From: Apiosordaria backusii
Taxonomy: Eukaryota > Ascomycota > Sordariomycetes > Sordariales > Lasiosphaeriaceae
Assembly: GCA_030549205.1 (NCBI GenBank)
Contig: JAUKTV010000001.1
Location: forward strand, 2,356,001 to 2,420,000
DNA: 64,000 nucleotides
Reading direction: 5' to 3'
The notes below the pieces were generated by a model. That model saw nothing but the letters and a program-made list of their open reading frames with translations. It did not search any database and was not told the DNA's origin. This document shows positions 35,401 to 45,692 of this stretch, one piece after another. Within the stretch, counting starts at the first letter, position 1. Every line of letters begins with the position of its first letter. A program made the translations under genes and the position numbers.

Positions 35401-35736
35401 AGTGCGGATGAGATGTATCGATATGGAGGATTCTCCAGTCTGTACGATCCTGCTCTAGCCATGGTTAAGCAAATGGACCCCATCGGACAGTATGAAGACA
35501 ACAATCTCTCAGGGGTGTTTGGAGGCTTGCTGACACGGGCAAATGACCCCCCGCCCGGCGTTCCTGGATCTTTGGGGTATTCCAATCAGCATTTGCAATC
35601 AGACCACCACAGTCGCGGTAGCGGCATGGGCGCGTCTTCCCAAACTGCACGGTCAGTGGTTTCTGTCTCGACCACTGCTGCCTCGACCTCGACGATTGTG
35701 AGAAACAACAAAGGAGAGCCGGGCGAGATGTGGTGA
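32493..35736 (+). CDS. Unrecognised conserved-looking fungal protein, 986 aa
   Basis: Six exons (32493-32588, 32647-32823, 32876-33199, 33263-34103, 34156-34993, 35052-35736) join with every phase closing. I do not recognise the family. The first about 200 residues are globular. The stretch ending ETHVRIVTDLGKSLVFIGSQ followed by a Lys/Leu-rich helix has the rhythm of a KH-type RNA-binding fold (inference only). Residues about 210-280 (LRNDHVLYIDDYIDEILRPG ... LRLCPYSHKKKWHVSLLGPR) are also well structured. Residues about 290-520 are disordered. A second globular half follows (about 540-800: WVEVRVEFGRVLLG, VVVHMLEHASRKVDIN, YAFHCEMKQKGEQGSYRFAI). The C-terminal tail is Ser/Thr/Gly-rich. No signal peptide or membrane segment is seen. 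The first acceptor-proximal AGs around 33250 would give early stops, so 33263 is used. Confidence 0.75.
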
Positions 35737-36799
35737 TGATGGAGCAGCAGTACTTTTGACGTTTGTGATTTGGAGGTTGATATTGTGAGACCAAGCCAGT
35801 AATACGAGATGGAAGCCAGGTATCATGAGACGGAGGTATGCATTTGTTAGGCTTTGCTAGTCTGTGGATGTTATCAGCAAGGATGGTTTTACTGTATGTA
35901 CACTAGTTTGATCATCGCCCTTTGTCATGGGGCAGTAATTCAGGGGTTGCTACCATCAATGTCAATGACTTTTTCCAGAGTGGGTGAGTGGTTCTGAACC
36001 TGAACCTGAACCTGACGGATGCGTGAGTGTGTGTTACATTGCATGGCATTCTCGTCTCAGAGCACGTGCCCATCCGGTGTCTCATTCCTTGCGACTCAAC
36101 TTCTTGGAATGCTCACCGGTTGCATGGACTTTTGCAGGACAGTAATTATTGGATTGTGCATTTCCTTCCCCGGATTTTTATTTGCCGGAACCATTAGGTT
36201 GTGCCGCGCCGCGGAGGATTTTACCACCGAGAACCCCGGGCCTGACCAAGAGTCTGGGAAAGCTTAACACCACCGCCCTTTTCAACGGCGGAATTGTGGT
36301 CCAGTGGAAGCTATGGCGTCATCTTACTGCTGTAGCACTTATGTGCCACAAACGCATGCACAGGAAGTGAGTCCGGTTCAAGCTTTTGTCGGCATCGGGA
36401 GTGGACTCTCGGGAGGGTTCCGGCAACGAGTTTCGAGGTCTTGAGCGGGGAAGAAGAGGCGTTGATGGCGCCATTGGAGTGCATTTCGACGTTTTTTTAT
36501 AAGGTTCCCTTTCCCAGACTTTTGGGTGGACTGGGTTGGTCCGGATTGGGGGGTTGATCTTCGTCCTTTCACTGCTTTGGGTTATATACAGTTTGTGGCT
36601 TGACACAGGGCGGCGTTACGGTTACGGTAGCAGAAGGGGGACCTGCCCTACACGACAGAGAGATTTGACAGCAGGCTTACACACACACACAGGCTGAGCT
36701 ACTCTTTGATTTCGGGTTTAAACTTTTCTTCCTTACATCACCATCACCCCTTCACATCCTGACGTGAGGTGAGGTGAGAAGAAGTGAGAGTTATCGCCC
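35737..36799. other. Intergenic region, 1.1 kb
   Basis: 3' flank of the 986-aa gene and promoter of the MFS gene. A 6-nt direct repeat (GAACCT three times, about 35994-36012) and a CA run near 36680 are the only repeats noticed. No gene is recognised. Confidence 0.45.
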
Positions 36800-38621
36800 A
36801 TGGCGGACACAGCTACCGCCATCACCGCTGGTGATGTCAACGACGGCAACAGCAAGAATAATACCATCGATGATAAAAAGAGTGATGGTGGTGTTGGCGG
36901 TACACGGAATGAAGGGGACAACGCCTCCCTCTCTTCTACTTCAGAAGGGTCTGACGATGCGATTCTGCCTAGAGGGCAGATCGATCCTGTCTATGAGGAG
37001 AAGGCGAGGATTCTGAATCGGGCTGTGAGTCCCCTCCCCCCTTCCCTATCACACACTAAAATACCGACCATTGTTTGTGTGTGTAGATCCAAGAAATAGG
37101 CATAGGACCCTACCAATACGCCCTCTTCCTCGTCGTCGGCTTCGGCTGGGCGTCGGACAACCTCTGGCCCATCGCCACCTCGCTCATCCTCCCGCCCATC
37201 GCGCTGGAGTTCCTACCCAGCCGACCGGCCTACCTCACCCTGGCGCAAAATATTGGGCTTTTGGCCGGGGCGATCTTCTGGGGGTTTGGGTGCGACATTT
37301 TCGGGAGGAAGTGGGCGTTTAATCTTACCTTGGGAATAACGGCGGTGTTTGGAATGGTGGCTGCTGCTTTGCCGAATTTTGCGAGCATAGGGGTGTTTGC
37401 GAGCTTGTGGAGCTTTGGGGTGGGGGGAACTTGCCGGTAGATAGTGCGATTTTCTTGGAGTTTTTGCCGGGGAGTCATCAGTGGTTGTTGACTGTGTTGA
37501 GTGTGGATTGGGCGGTTGCGCAGGTGGTTGCTACGCTTATTGCTTGGCCGCTGTTGGGGGGATGACTTGCCAGGAGGGGGGGGTGCCGGGGAGTTGTACG
37601 GGACAAGAGAATAGGGGGTGGAGGTGGTTTGTGATTACGCTTGGGGGGTTGACGCTGGGGATGTTCCTGTTGAGGTTTGCGGCGTTTAAGATGTATGAGA
37701 GTCCCAAGTTTTTGATGGGGCAGGGGAGGGATGAGGAGGCGGTTAGGGTGGTTCATGAGGTGGCGAGGAGGAATGGGAGGGAGTGCGGGTTGACGGTGGA
37801 GGATTTGAAGAGGGTTGAGCCGGAGGGGTATGTGGCGAGGACGGATGTGAAGGTTGCGGTGAGGAGGAGGTTGGAGAATGTCAAGTTGGAGAGGGTGAGG
37901 GTGTTGTTTTCGACGAGGAAGTTGGCATGGTCGACGGGGTTGATTATGGCTGTTTGGGCTTTTATTGGGTTGGGGTGGGTGACATATTGCTGTTGGAAAG
38001 CATATGAGATGATTGCTGACAAGAGCACAGATATCCCCTCTATAACGCCTTTCTGCCATACATCCAGGCCACGAGAGGCGCCGATTTTGGAGACGGATCA
38101 ACATACCTGACATACCGCAACTCCCTCATCATTGCCGCTGTTGGGGTACCTGGCGCTCTTCTCGGCGGTTATTTGGTCGAGCTGCCTCACTTTGGCAGAA
38201 AAGGAACGTTGTCTCTTTCGACCATCCTGACGGGCGTGTTTCTGTATTGCTCGACAACGGCGCTCGACTCACAGTCGCTGCTGGGCTGGAACTGCGCGTT
38301 CAACTTTACGAGCAACGTCATGTATGCTGTTTTATACAGCTTTACACCAGAACTGTTTCCGACGCCTCAGAGAGGAACGGGGAATGCGCTGACGGCGACG
38401 TGCAATCGTATTTTTGGCATCATGGCGGTGAGTCCTCGATTATTGTCATCTTGAATAGAAATGTGAACAAAGCTGACTGAAAGCCAACACAGCCTATTGT
38501 GGCCATGTTTGCAGATCTACGAACTGCTGCGCCAGTGTATACAAGTGGTGCTTTGTTCATCGCTGCTGGGGTATTGGTTCTTTTGCTGCCATTTGAGTCG
38601 AGAGGCAAGGCGGCGTTATGA
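36800..38621 (+). pseudogene. MFS transporter with two apparent 1-nt frameshifts
   Basis: Intended exons: 36800-37024, 37087-37974, 38031-38427 and 38493-38621, with GT-AG introns. The product is a 12-helix major facilitator of the sugar/general-substrate type, about 560 residues. It has a disordered acidic N terminus (1-65), then YQYALFLVVGFGWASDNLWP, the loop motif GCDIFGRKWAF, GVGG/NLPVDSAIFLEFLPGS, a central charged loop and GRKGTLSLST before helix 8. Exon 2 needs one base more in the G run at 37422-37427 (between GVGG and NLPVD) and one more in the G run at 37556-37561 (between WPLLG and MTCQEGG). Both lesions fall in G6 homopolymers, so sequencing or assembly undercalls are as likely as true mutation; otherwise the gene looks intact. 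Substrate unknown. Confidence 0.75.
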
Positions 38622-39013
38622 GAAAGCAGCAAGATGTAGGAGGCCGGCATGGGTTTTGGCTCAGGTTTGTCTGGTTGGATCGGCGCATTGGAACATGGGT
38701 TTTGGGAGTTGGTATTGATGTTGAGGAAAATGCGAAGTCACTTTACATCCTAAATTCCTGCGTTGCATACCTCGCGAGTGAGAAGTAGAATTTTTGTTGG
38801 TCTCATTTCCTGAAAGTCCCGCGAAAAACCGAGTCTCCATCCTCATCTCAGTACCCTAATATACACATAATTATCACAGTCTTGTACAATGTCCCATCAT
38901 CATCTCTTCCATGTCATATCGTCCCATCCATAATATCATTTCCATCACCTTGCATTACCCAACACCATCATTTTCTTCACCTTTACACCCTCCAGCCAAT
39001 TGCCAACCCCCTC
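38622..39013. other. Intergenic region between convergent genes
   Basis: About 390 bases between the MFS gene (plus) and the DUF1772 gene (minus). Pyrimidine-rich, with no gene seen. Confidence 0.45.
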
Positions 39014-39520
39014 TTAATGCAACGCCGCCCAACTGCCCACCCCCAACGCCCCAAGATACATCCCCGTCCTCCCCAGATTCAACACCCCCCACCAATCCAC
39101 CAACTGCTTCGCCCCCATCTCCTCTTGCTCGCTAACCACCACCGCGCCACTCGTCTTGAGCCTCGCAGTCAAATCACTTTCCTTCTTCAGCAAGGCATGA
39201 TTCGTGCCCTTCATCAAGAGCAAGGTGTAAGGGATGATTCCTAGACTTAGACCACCCGCTGTGGACCAGAGATTTCGATGGGCTGGGGATTTTGCGGCAA
39301 GGTAAAAGAACCCGACTGCGGATAGGATGGACAGGGGCGGCATGTGGGTTTTGCCGGCGAGGAACATTTTTTTCCATTGCTGGAGCATGAGAGGGGTGGG
39401 GGAGGTAAGCAGCAAGGGGGTGATGAGGGTTGAGAAGGTGAGGGAGATGCCGGTTGTGAAGGCTGTTAGGATGAGGGTGGTGGTTTTGAGGAGGGGGAGG
39501 GAGGGTTTGGAGAGGGACAT
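39014..39520 (-). CDS. DUF1772 / anthrone oxygenase-like membrane protein
   Basis: Single-exon minus-strand gene for 168 residues. Hydrophobic segments near 12-35, 60-75 and 83-100 and a final one at 148-166 give about four membrane helices. The family pattern is present: a TPLLL stretch, then QQWKKMFLAGKTHMPPLSIL, then PYTLLLMKGTNHALLKKE, then LVDWWGVLNLGRT. Proteins of this group include anthrone oxygenases of anthraquinone clusters and many uncharacterised small membrane proteins. No polyketide synthase or other cluster gene is nearby, so a biosynthetic role is not supported here. The ATG at 39520 opens directly onto the first helix. Confidence 0.82.
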   Translation of the reverse strand: MSLSKPSLPLLKTTTLILTAFTTGISLTFSTLITPLLLTSPTPLMLQQWKKMFLAGKTHMPPLSILSAVGFFYLAAKSPAHRNLWSTAGGLSLGIIPYTLLLMKGTNHALLKKESDLTARLKTSGAVVVSEQEEMGAKQLVDWWGVLNLGRTGMYLGALGVGSWAALH

Positions 39521-39821
39521 TTTCGATGGGTTTGCAGCGTGTTGGATGGGGTATGAGGGAGTTTTGATTGCGAGTTGGATATGGTTGAATATGGTAGGCT
39601 AGATTTTGGAATGGCTGAGATGTTGTGTGAGATTGGTGATGATGGGGGATGATATAAGACAAGACGTTGAAAGCGGGGCATTAAGCGTCCGGGCGGGATG
39701 GTCGGGATTGTTTGGCCGCGGATCGTGGGGCGTTGGTCTGATGGCTCGGTGAGTTATTCCCGATTCCGTCCGAATTTGTTTTGTGACATCACGACCACAG
39801 CCCTCTCTTTTTCTATCTCCT

Positions 39822-40835
39822 TCATGCCAAAAGAATTGCACTCGTATATACACTCGGGTCGGGTTCTACACCTGCGGTGTTGGGTCCCGTGTCATTTTTC
39901 AAGAAGCAGTAATCGCCAGCTGTTTTGGTTGTTTTAGCTTTATCGTCTATTCGAAGGAAGAGACACCGACTCACGCTTTTTAACCAACGACACAGCTCGG
40001 CAGAAGCTATTGCCTGGGGGCGGAACGCCTTCAGCCATTGCGATGTGGTATGAAAGATTGTACTCGGCGCAAATCTGGATGCACTGGTCCAAAGTCTCCA
40101 CGCGAACTCGCAAGATATCGTGTAGGCGATAGGCTAACACAACATCGGAGAAATCTGTAGAGCACAGCTTCAGGAAGTTGGCATTTTCATAAGGCTTCCC
40201 GTCACCCTCACGAGGGGTATATATCGTGCCATTAATACCTGGGCATCCCCCATCGGTGGCCAAGGTACCGGTCCTTGGATTGCTGGGAGATGTGGTGGAT
40301 GAGAAGAGACTAGTCGTTGTTGTCGTTTTCGTGTCCGAATCGGGGTCAGAAGACGGTCTTTGTGACCCTATCTCTGTAGGCGCATGAGGAGACATCGTTG
40401 TACCTGCTGCTTCTGATGTGCTGTAACAGACATATCAGTCTTTCTTTGGATGCTTCACCAGTCAAGCTAGGTTGCATACCTTGATCGATTGCTCGCTGCT
40501 AGCCCTCCGGCAAGACCACCTCCCACTCCACCTGCCAGAATCACCACCAACACAACCATCACCACCCAAAATATCCTCACAGGCAATCCCAGAACCCTTG
40601 TTTGCTTTGCTGGAGAGTGTTCTTTTGTGATGGGGGTAGCTTCATAACCGGACGGTGTTCCAGAATACGGTCCTTGATACTGATACTGCTGGTGTTCATG
40701 TTCTGTTGCCTCCAGGCCAGGGTGACTGAGTGATTGGGATGCTGAGCTCATAATGGGGCTCGGCACAGAATATTTGTCAGAGGCTGGCACACAAAACTTG
40801 TCGGAAGGATTAGAGGGTATCATCTTGGCTGTCAC
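39822..40835 (-). CDS. Single-pass membrane protein with Cys-containing outer domain
   Basis: Three exons on the minus strand (40835-40480, 40420-39975, 39919-39822) encode 299 residues. The second intron (GTGAGT ... AAACAG, 55 nt) is supported because splicing it restores GDYCFLKNDTG in place of an abrupt end. Residues 1-85 are disordered and Pro/Tyr/Gln-rich, facing the cytosol. A single helix at about 86-110 (IFWVVMVVLVVILAGGVGGG) follows a basic flank, so the topology should be N-in. The outside part has a Ser/Thr stalk, then CPGINGTIY, FLKLCSTDF, LDQCIQICAEYN and SFCRAVSL, and finally YCFLKN. The Cys spacing resembles PAN/apple-like extracellular modules found in many fungal proteins of this layout. 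No catalytic function is inferred. Confidence 0.75.
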
Positions 40836-41787
40836 AAATCAAGAGAAGAAAAACAGATGTGTATCATAGCTGGGCATACTGGGGCAGCCCTGGACACTTA
40901 AGCTGGCTTATCAAGGCTCCCATCTTGTTCTTTTCTGGCCTATGGCTGGCGATACCGCCAAGTCTGGCACTTTTTCCGTTGCTGTGCCTTTGCAGTGCGA
41001 CAGAAAATAGATGAACTAAGATTCACAATTTGTTCACTCATATTGTTTTGTATGGCGGTTTAGCATTGTCAGGAGAACCAGAATGTCGCTTGTGCCGTAA
41101 CGGCCCCAACGGCCCTGCATCACGGCCAGGTCGGCCTTGCTGTAACGGTGGTATCCTCAGGGCTAGCAGGCTCTCTAGACTGATGAGAGGTCGTTACGGA
41201 GAGAAACGCTAGAGCTCGGCCTCGGGACCCAGCAATAAGCTGTCATTGAAAGTTCCTCGACGCCGCCCACAAACTCACCCTTCTCGGTGACTGATTTTTA
41301 CTTGTGCTGACAGACTGCTTCGTGAGCAGCTTGGTTTGAGCGGGCCATTTTTCATAGGGCAGCCATTGGTATAATACAGCACAAGAGATTGTTGTTAGAA
41401 AATGTCAAGCATGAGAGCCCAATCATGGGACAATCACCTTGAATGAAGCGAGGTTGAGAAAACCCAAGTCACACTGTTAGTGCGCACGCACTGACCACCT
41501 ACCAAAAAGAGCAAGCTGCAGGGGTGTGACAGAAAAACTGGGGATGGGCATGAACTGCGCACGGACGACGTCAGCGCAAAAACACCAGAAAAAATCGAGG
41601 CCACTGCGATGCACTGTGGGTGTAAACATCGCTGATTGAAAATGACATTTTTTGGCATGCGTGCTTGTCGTCAATTATGATTCACCGAATGGTGTATCAA
41701 TCAAAAGTACCTGGCCACCCCATTAAACCTTCTTCCCACATCATTTTTGCAGTGGCTGCCTGGCAAAGCTATTGTGTAAAGCCTACA
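40836..41787. other. Intergenic / 5' region of the basic disordered protein gene
   Basis: Divergent spacer of about 950 bases. Short GC-rich patches (CGTAACGGCCCC near 41093) are the only distinctive sequence. The downstream frame is open from about 41665, so part of this stretch could be coding. Confidence 0.4.
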
Positions 41788-43482
41788 ATGGCGCATCACA
41801 ACAGGCGCACTCACAACAATAGTCTTGTTGACAATGGCACTGCCATTGTCAACCGCCTACCCTCGACGGGTGTTGTTGATGCCAAACCCGCCCAACGAAC
41901 TTCCTCCATTTCCCACAGCGAATCTGCTCGCAGAACCATTTCTTCTTGCAGCAAGTCGAAAGTAGCAGCAAAGCGTCACCGCCACCAAACCTCTCTCTCC
42001 GACTCTCGTATCAACACATCTGCCAAAGCACTTCTTCCTCTTTTATCTTCCTTGTCTTCTTTGGTGGTTCAGAAAACTAGCCTCAAGAAGTCCCCACCGT
42101 CTCTTGTGCGCCAAACCTTGTCTTCTGCGACTGCCAATTTGCTGTACAACAGAGTCCGCAATCACGAACGCGCGACCTACTCATATCTCCTGAAAAGAAA
42201 ACGGAAGCGGACTCACCGCCGTGTTTCTCTTAAGAAAATGAGTTCTCTTGATCATCTCGGTCCTGTTGCGGCTGATGAGCCTTTGCCGGACCAGGAGACG
42301 GTCAATCATCCCACTCCCAGCAGCGCCAGTTCTTCCAGGAGCACCTCCCCTTCGGATAGCAGTAGCAGCCGCCAGCAATCTGAGTCCGTCACCTCTGTCT
42401 CTAGTGCCGAGTCATCTCAGAAGGCTGCCGATGCCAAGGTTGAGGAGGTCAAGGAAAGAGTCGAAAGCAAAGTCGAAGAAAAGGTTAAGGATGTCAACGT
42501 CAGTACCCAAGCCACCGGCACAGATGCCGCCACAGCCAGCGACACGAAAATCGGCTCGGCCAAGAGGAAGCATGAGGAGACTGAGGATGATACCACCCCT
42601 CAACCAAAGAAGGTCGTGAAAACCATCAGGCTCATCATTAAGAAGCCTACTCCCGCTCGCTCCACTTCACCGCCTCGCGTTATGACGGGCGCCGCCACCG
42701 ATGAGCCTCCTCTCATGTCAGGAGCTAGGGCCAGCCCGCCCCCTCTCATGACAAGCGCTGTCGCCAAACCCAGCACCAAGATCATTCTCAAGCGCCCTTC
42801 TTCTGACGTTGCTCCTCCGGTCATGACCCCAGCCCTCGCCAATGGCCTTGACCACAAGGGCACGGCCAAGCAGAAGAAGCAGGACAAGGGCAAGCGCAAG
42901 CTCATCGAAGAAGATGATGAAGAGAAGACGGATCCCGCCCCTAAAAGGGCCAGATACACCAAGAACACATACGAGGGTTCCGAGAAGGCCGTCCACAAGA
43001 TGGAATACTATGAGCGCCGTCGCCACGAAATGCTAGTGGACCCCCTAGGTTACGACGACCTTGTCCGCACCACCAACAAGCCGATCCCCGCTCATGCCCA
43101 GAGAAAGTTCTTGAGATGGGAGAGGCACTACAGGCACCCCAAGCCAGAAAAGTTCGAGATGAGCGGTGCTCTTAATCCGCCAGACATGACTTCTGCCCTT
43201 GCTGGCAGTGGCAACAAAGATGGGGCAGAGAATCTTTCCAAGAGTGCCCGAAAGCGTGCTCACAAGAAGAGGGTCGAGGAGGAGGTCGCTGCTTTGCGTC
43301 GCGAGAAATCAAGGGAAAGGACCACATCTGGCGGGGAGACAGAGGGCGAGGAGAAGTTGACAGGGAAGGGAAAGGGGGTCGCCAGAGTCAGGAAGGCCAA
43401 GGCCACCAGTATAGGCTATCAAAAACAGCAACAGCAGCGCAAGATGAGCGCCGGTAGAAAATATAATGGCGGTTCAGACTAA
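41788..43482 (+). CDS. Basic, disordered nuclear-type protein with repeated M-T/S-x-A motif
   Basis: Uninterrupted frame ending at 43482. The start is ambiguous: 41677 and 41788 (ACAATGG context) both fit, and 42238 would give a shorter form beginning MSSLDHLGPVAADEPLPDQE. The protein is Ser/Lys/Arg/Glu-rich with many nuclear-localisation-like clusters (LKRKRKRTHRRVSLKK; KKQDKGKRK). Five short repeats of the type P-x-M-T/S-x-A lie between about codons 292 and 480 (PPRVMTGAATDEP, PPLMSGARASP, PPLMTSAVAKP, PPVMTPALANG, PPDMTSALAGS). The block YEGSEKAVHKMEYYERRRHE followed by LVRTTNKPIPAHAQRKFLRW is the most fold-like part. No family is recognised. Confidence 0.65.
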   Translation: MAHHNRRTHNNSLVDNGTAIVNRLPSTGVVDAKPAQRTSSISHSESARRTISSCSKSKVAAKRHRHQTSLSDSRINTSAKALLPLLSSLSSLVVQKTSLKKSPPSLVRQTLSSATANLLYNRVRNHERATYSYLLKRKRKRTHRRVSLKKMSSLDHLGPVAADEPLPDQETVNHPTPSSASSSRSTSPSDSSSSRQQSESVTSVSSAESSQKAADAKVEEVKERVESKVEEKVKDVNVSTQATGTDAATASDTKIGSAKRKHEETEDDTTPQPKKVVKTIRLIIKKPTPARSTSPPRVMTGAATDEPPLMSGARASPPPLMTSAVAKPSTKIILKRPSSDVAPPVMTPALANGLDHKGTAKQKKQDKGKRKLIEEDDEEKTDPAPKRARYTKNTYEGSEKAVHKMEYYERRRHEMLVDPLGYDDLVRTTNKPIPAHAQRKFLRWERHYRHPKPEKFEMSGALNPPDMTSALAGSGNKDGAENLSKSARKRAHKKRVEEEVAALRREKSRERTTSGGETEGEEKLTGKGKGVARVRKAKATSIGYQKQQQQRKMSAGRKYNGGSD

Positions 43483-43576
43483 TGAGTATTTTTCTTTTTC
43501 CTTTTCTTTGGACATGATGAAACGTGGACAACTGTGTGAGCAATGTCTGTTTATTTCTCAACGTTAGCAAACGAGC

Positions 43577-45434
43577 ATGGCCACACTCCAGCCATCTTAT
43601 GTTGCTGCTACCATCGACTTCTTTTCTTCCTACCTAAATACAGGTCTTCCTTGCCCGGCTAAGGCTTTCCAACCTGATTCCGAGGCTTTCTACTATATCG
43701 ATAATGTGCTAACTCTCCCCAAAAGTCGTAAAGAGCTAACTGTTGTTGAGGAAAATCCGTCCAAACATACCACAGTCATATTTACGACTGATCTAGATAG
43801 GTTCGTCCCCTACTTGTCTATTCCAGGTCGTTGTCCCGGACAGAACATGCTGGTTACAGATCGAAAGAGTGATAAGAACAACTTCTTTCATCAATGGGTG
43901 GCGTCAACCACAAGTTACAGCTTCGACCTGTCCACTTCCCTCACTGGGATGATGACTGCACGATGCTATTAGGGATAAATATGGCCATGAGGAATGGAAT
44001 GCGCGCTAGTTTACGTTGTGACGTTCATCTGTCCATCCTGGTCGCAGTCTTGCAGAAATCCGACTTCTCTGTCCTTGTGGAAAACCATGGGCTTGTCGGT
44101 ATTGTTTGCGACAACCAGACATCTTGGGGATATCATGTAGTCTCTCGGCTGCCCTTTGGTCTTTGGTAGATTGTGGCAGGCATTATTCGAAGGCCACATG
44201 TGCAGAGCTGGCTCCGAGCCCCGCGAGCAGACGCCAAGACACCGCATGAACGAGCATCAAATGGACGCCGTGTCAAGGGCTCGTTACCAGGAGGTGGATG
44301 CCGAGTTCTCACAGGTTTTTGGGAGAATGATGCTCCCTATGCCCGTCATTTGACGGACGACAACCGACACTACTCATCCCAAGACCCCCGAATGCCGTAT
44401 CCGGACTGTTGAACTCTCATTTCAGCTCGGAAACGAAAACCTTCGGAAGCTACAATATCTCGCCAGCGCCGCTGTCAAGTTCATGTACACCACACTGGAC
44501 TTTACAGACCCAGATGATGAATCCAAGTCAGCCCAGAATAAAGAGCAACAAACCCGCCGGCGTAAGCTACTACGGGGTATCAAAGAGGCGTTAAACCTCC
44601 GGGAAGGGAGAGAGGGCTCAATCGCAATGGCTTTGCATCGGATCCTGACATTGGCGTCTACCCGCGCCGCTGCCTCTGGGTGGGCCTGCTCCCAGACAGT
44701 TCCTGCAACCCAGAGGGCTCACGTTGTCGTGCGTGATGACCCTCTCCTCAAAGAAGGGAAGCCCGGGGGGTCGCACCGGGAAATCCGCATACCAGCGGTA
44801 AACTTCCTATTTGAAAGTCAGTTCAATGCTTTCACTAGAAGGTTCATCCCGAGCGTTGATCTGTTTGCGAAGCCTCGGCGAGCGCTCTTAAACGTAACGT
44901 TCCTCTGGAGTGGTGGCGCTCAGAGGCGAGAGAAGACGCGGCGCTGAGCGAAGCACCGGGATATATATCCTGGTCGCCGACGAGAAGAGAGGAGGGATAT
45001 TTTCTCATGATCTCGATATGTTAAAAGGAAGAGGAAGAGAAGAGTTCTTGATTTCTATCCCCACAGTAGCGTTCAAAAGGACCGGAAGAGCTATGAGGAG
45101 AGGGATAGGTAGTTATCTTCACATTGAGTTACTGAAGCAGGTATCGAAATTGTAACTTTCTGTAGACTTTCTCCAGTTCATTGGTAACTCGAAGCCACTG
45201 ACTGGAGACAACGACGGCGACGGTGACGATGATGAGGACGAGTTCATCCATGAGTGGACCAATTGCCGCCACTACACCCCTTGTAGTAGCTTATCTGGTA
45301 GCCTACCACCGCGTGATGAGAAGAATTCCTCCTTATTAAACCTAATTGCTGTTATACTTTTTAACATCGCTGGCCCGCTGCTGCCTCAAATTCCCTTGCC
45401 CTATCGGCTTGCTTTTCTTGATAGTAAAGTTTGA
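43577..45434 (+). pseudogene. Decayed gene remnant with several stops and frameshifts
   Basis: Starts as an intact-looking frame (MATLQPSYVAATIDFFSSYL...) to about 43895. It then appears to shift frame (coherent protein continues as HKLQLRPVHFPHWDDDCTML), returns to the first frame near 44160 (LWQALFEGHMCRAGSEPREQ) and meets TGA at 44351. After that it runs open in the same frame as VELSFQLGNENLRKLQYLAS ... KLLRGIKEALNLREGREGSI ... FAKPRRALL to about 44890. Further coherent pieces in other frames follow (EWWRSEAREDAALSEAPGYI, then FLQFIGNSKPLTGDNDGDGD up to 45434). No intron signals fit these joins. I do not recognise the family. A lineage-specific gene with many introns is a less likely alternative. 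Confidence 0.55.
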
Positions 45435-45493
45435 AGAAAACTAAGATTAACGCTCACGAGGCCGAGCAAATCCTGCCATCCTTTTTTTACACG

Positions 45494-45610
45494 CTGCCCC
45501 CTTCTCCATCTTACTTCCAAACTTCTCTTCAACTGCCCCCTTCACCATCTTTACTCCAAACTTCTCGTTAACTGCCCCCTTCACCATCTTACTCCCAAAC
45601 CTCTCTTCAA
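45494..45610. repeat. Three tandem copies of a 39-nt unit in the leader of the next gene
   Basis: Units of exactly 39 nt begin CTGCCCCCTTCTCCATCTTA and CTGCCCCCTTCACCATCTT at 45494, 45533 and 45572, with few substitutions. They end about 80 bases before the ATG at 45693. The unit is strongly pyrimidine-rich, so it may extend a CT-type promoter or leader. Confidence 0.85.
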
Positions 45611-45692
45611 CTGCTGTTCGTCTACAATCATCAACACTTTCCTTCCTTCAGAGCTTACACAGCTACGACCATTTTACTTCTTCAAGATCACC

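Noticed and set aside
37422..37561. Programmed frameshifting in the MFS gene
   Set aside because: No slippery heptamer or downstream structure is evident, two shifts would be required, and transporters of this family are not known to use recoding.
39014..39520. Secondary-metabolite cluster around the DUF1772 gene and MFS transporter
   Set aside because: Neither a polyketide synthase, NRPS nor tailoring enzymes are present; the neighbours are unrelated.
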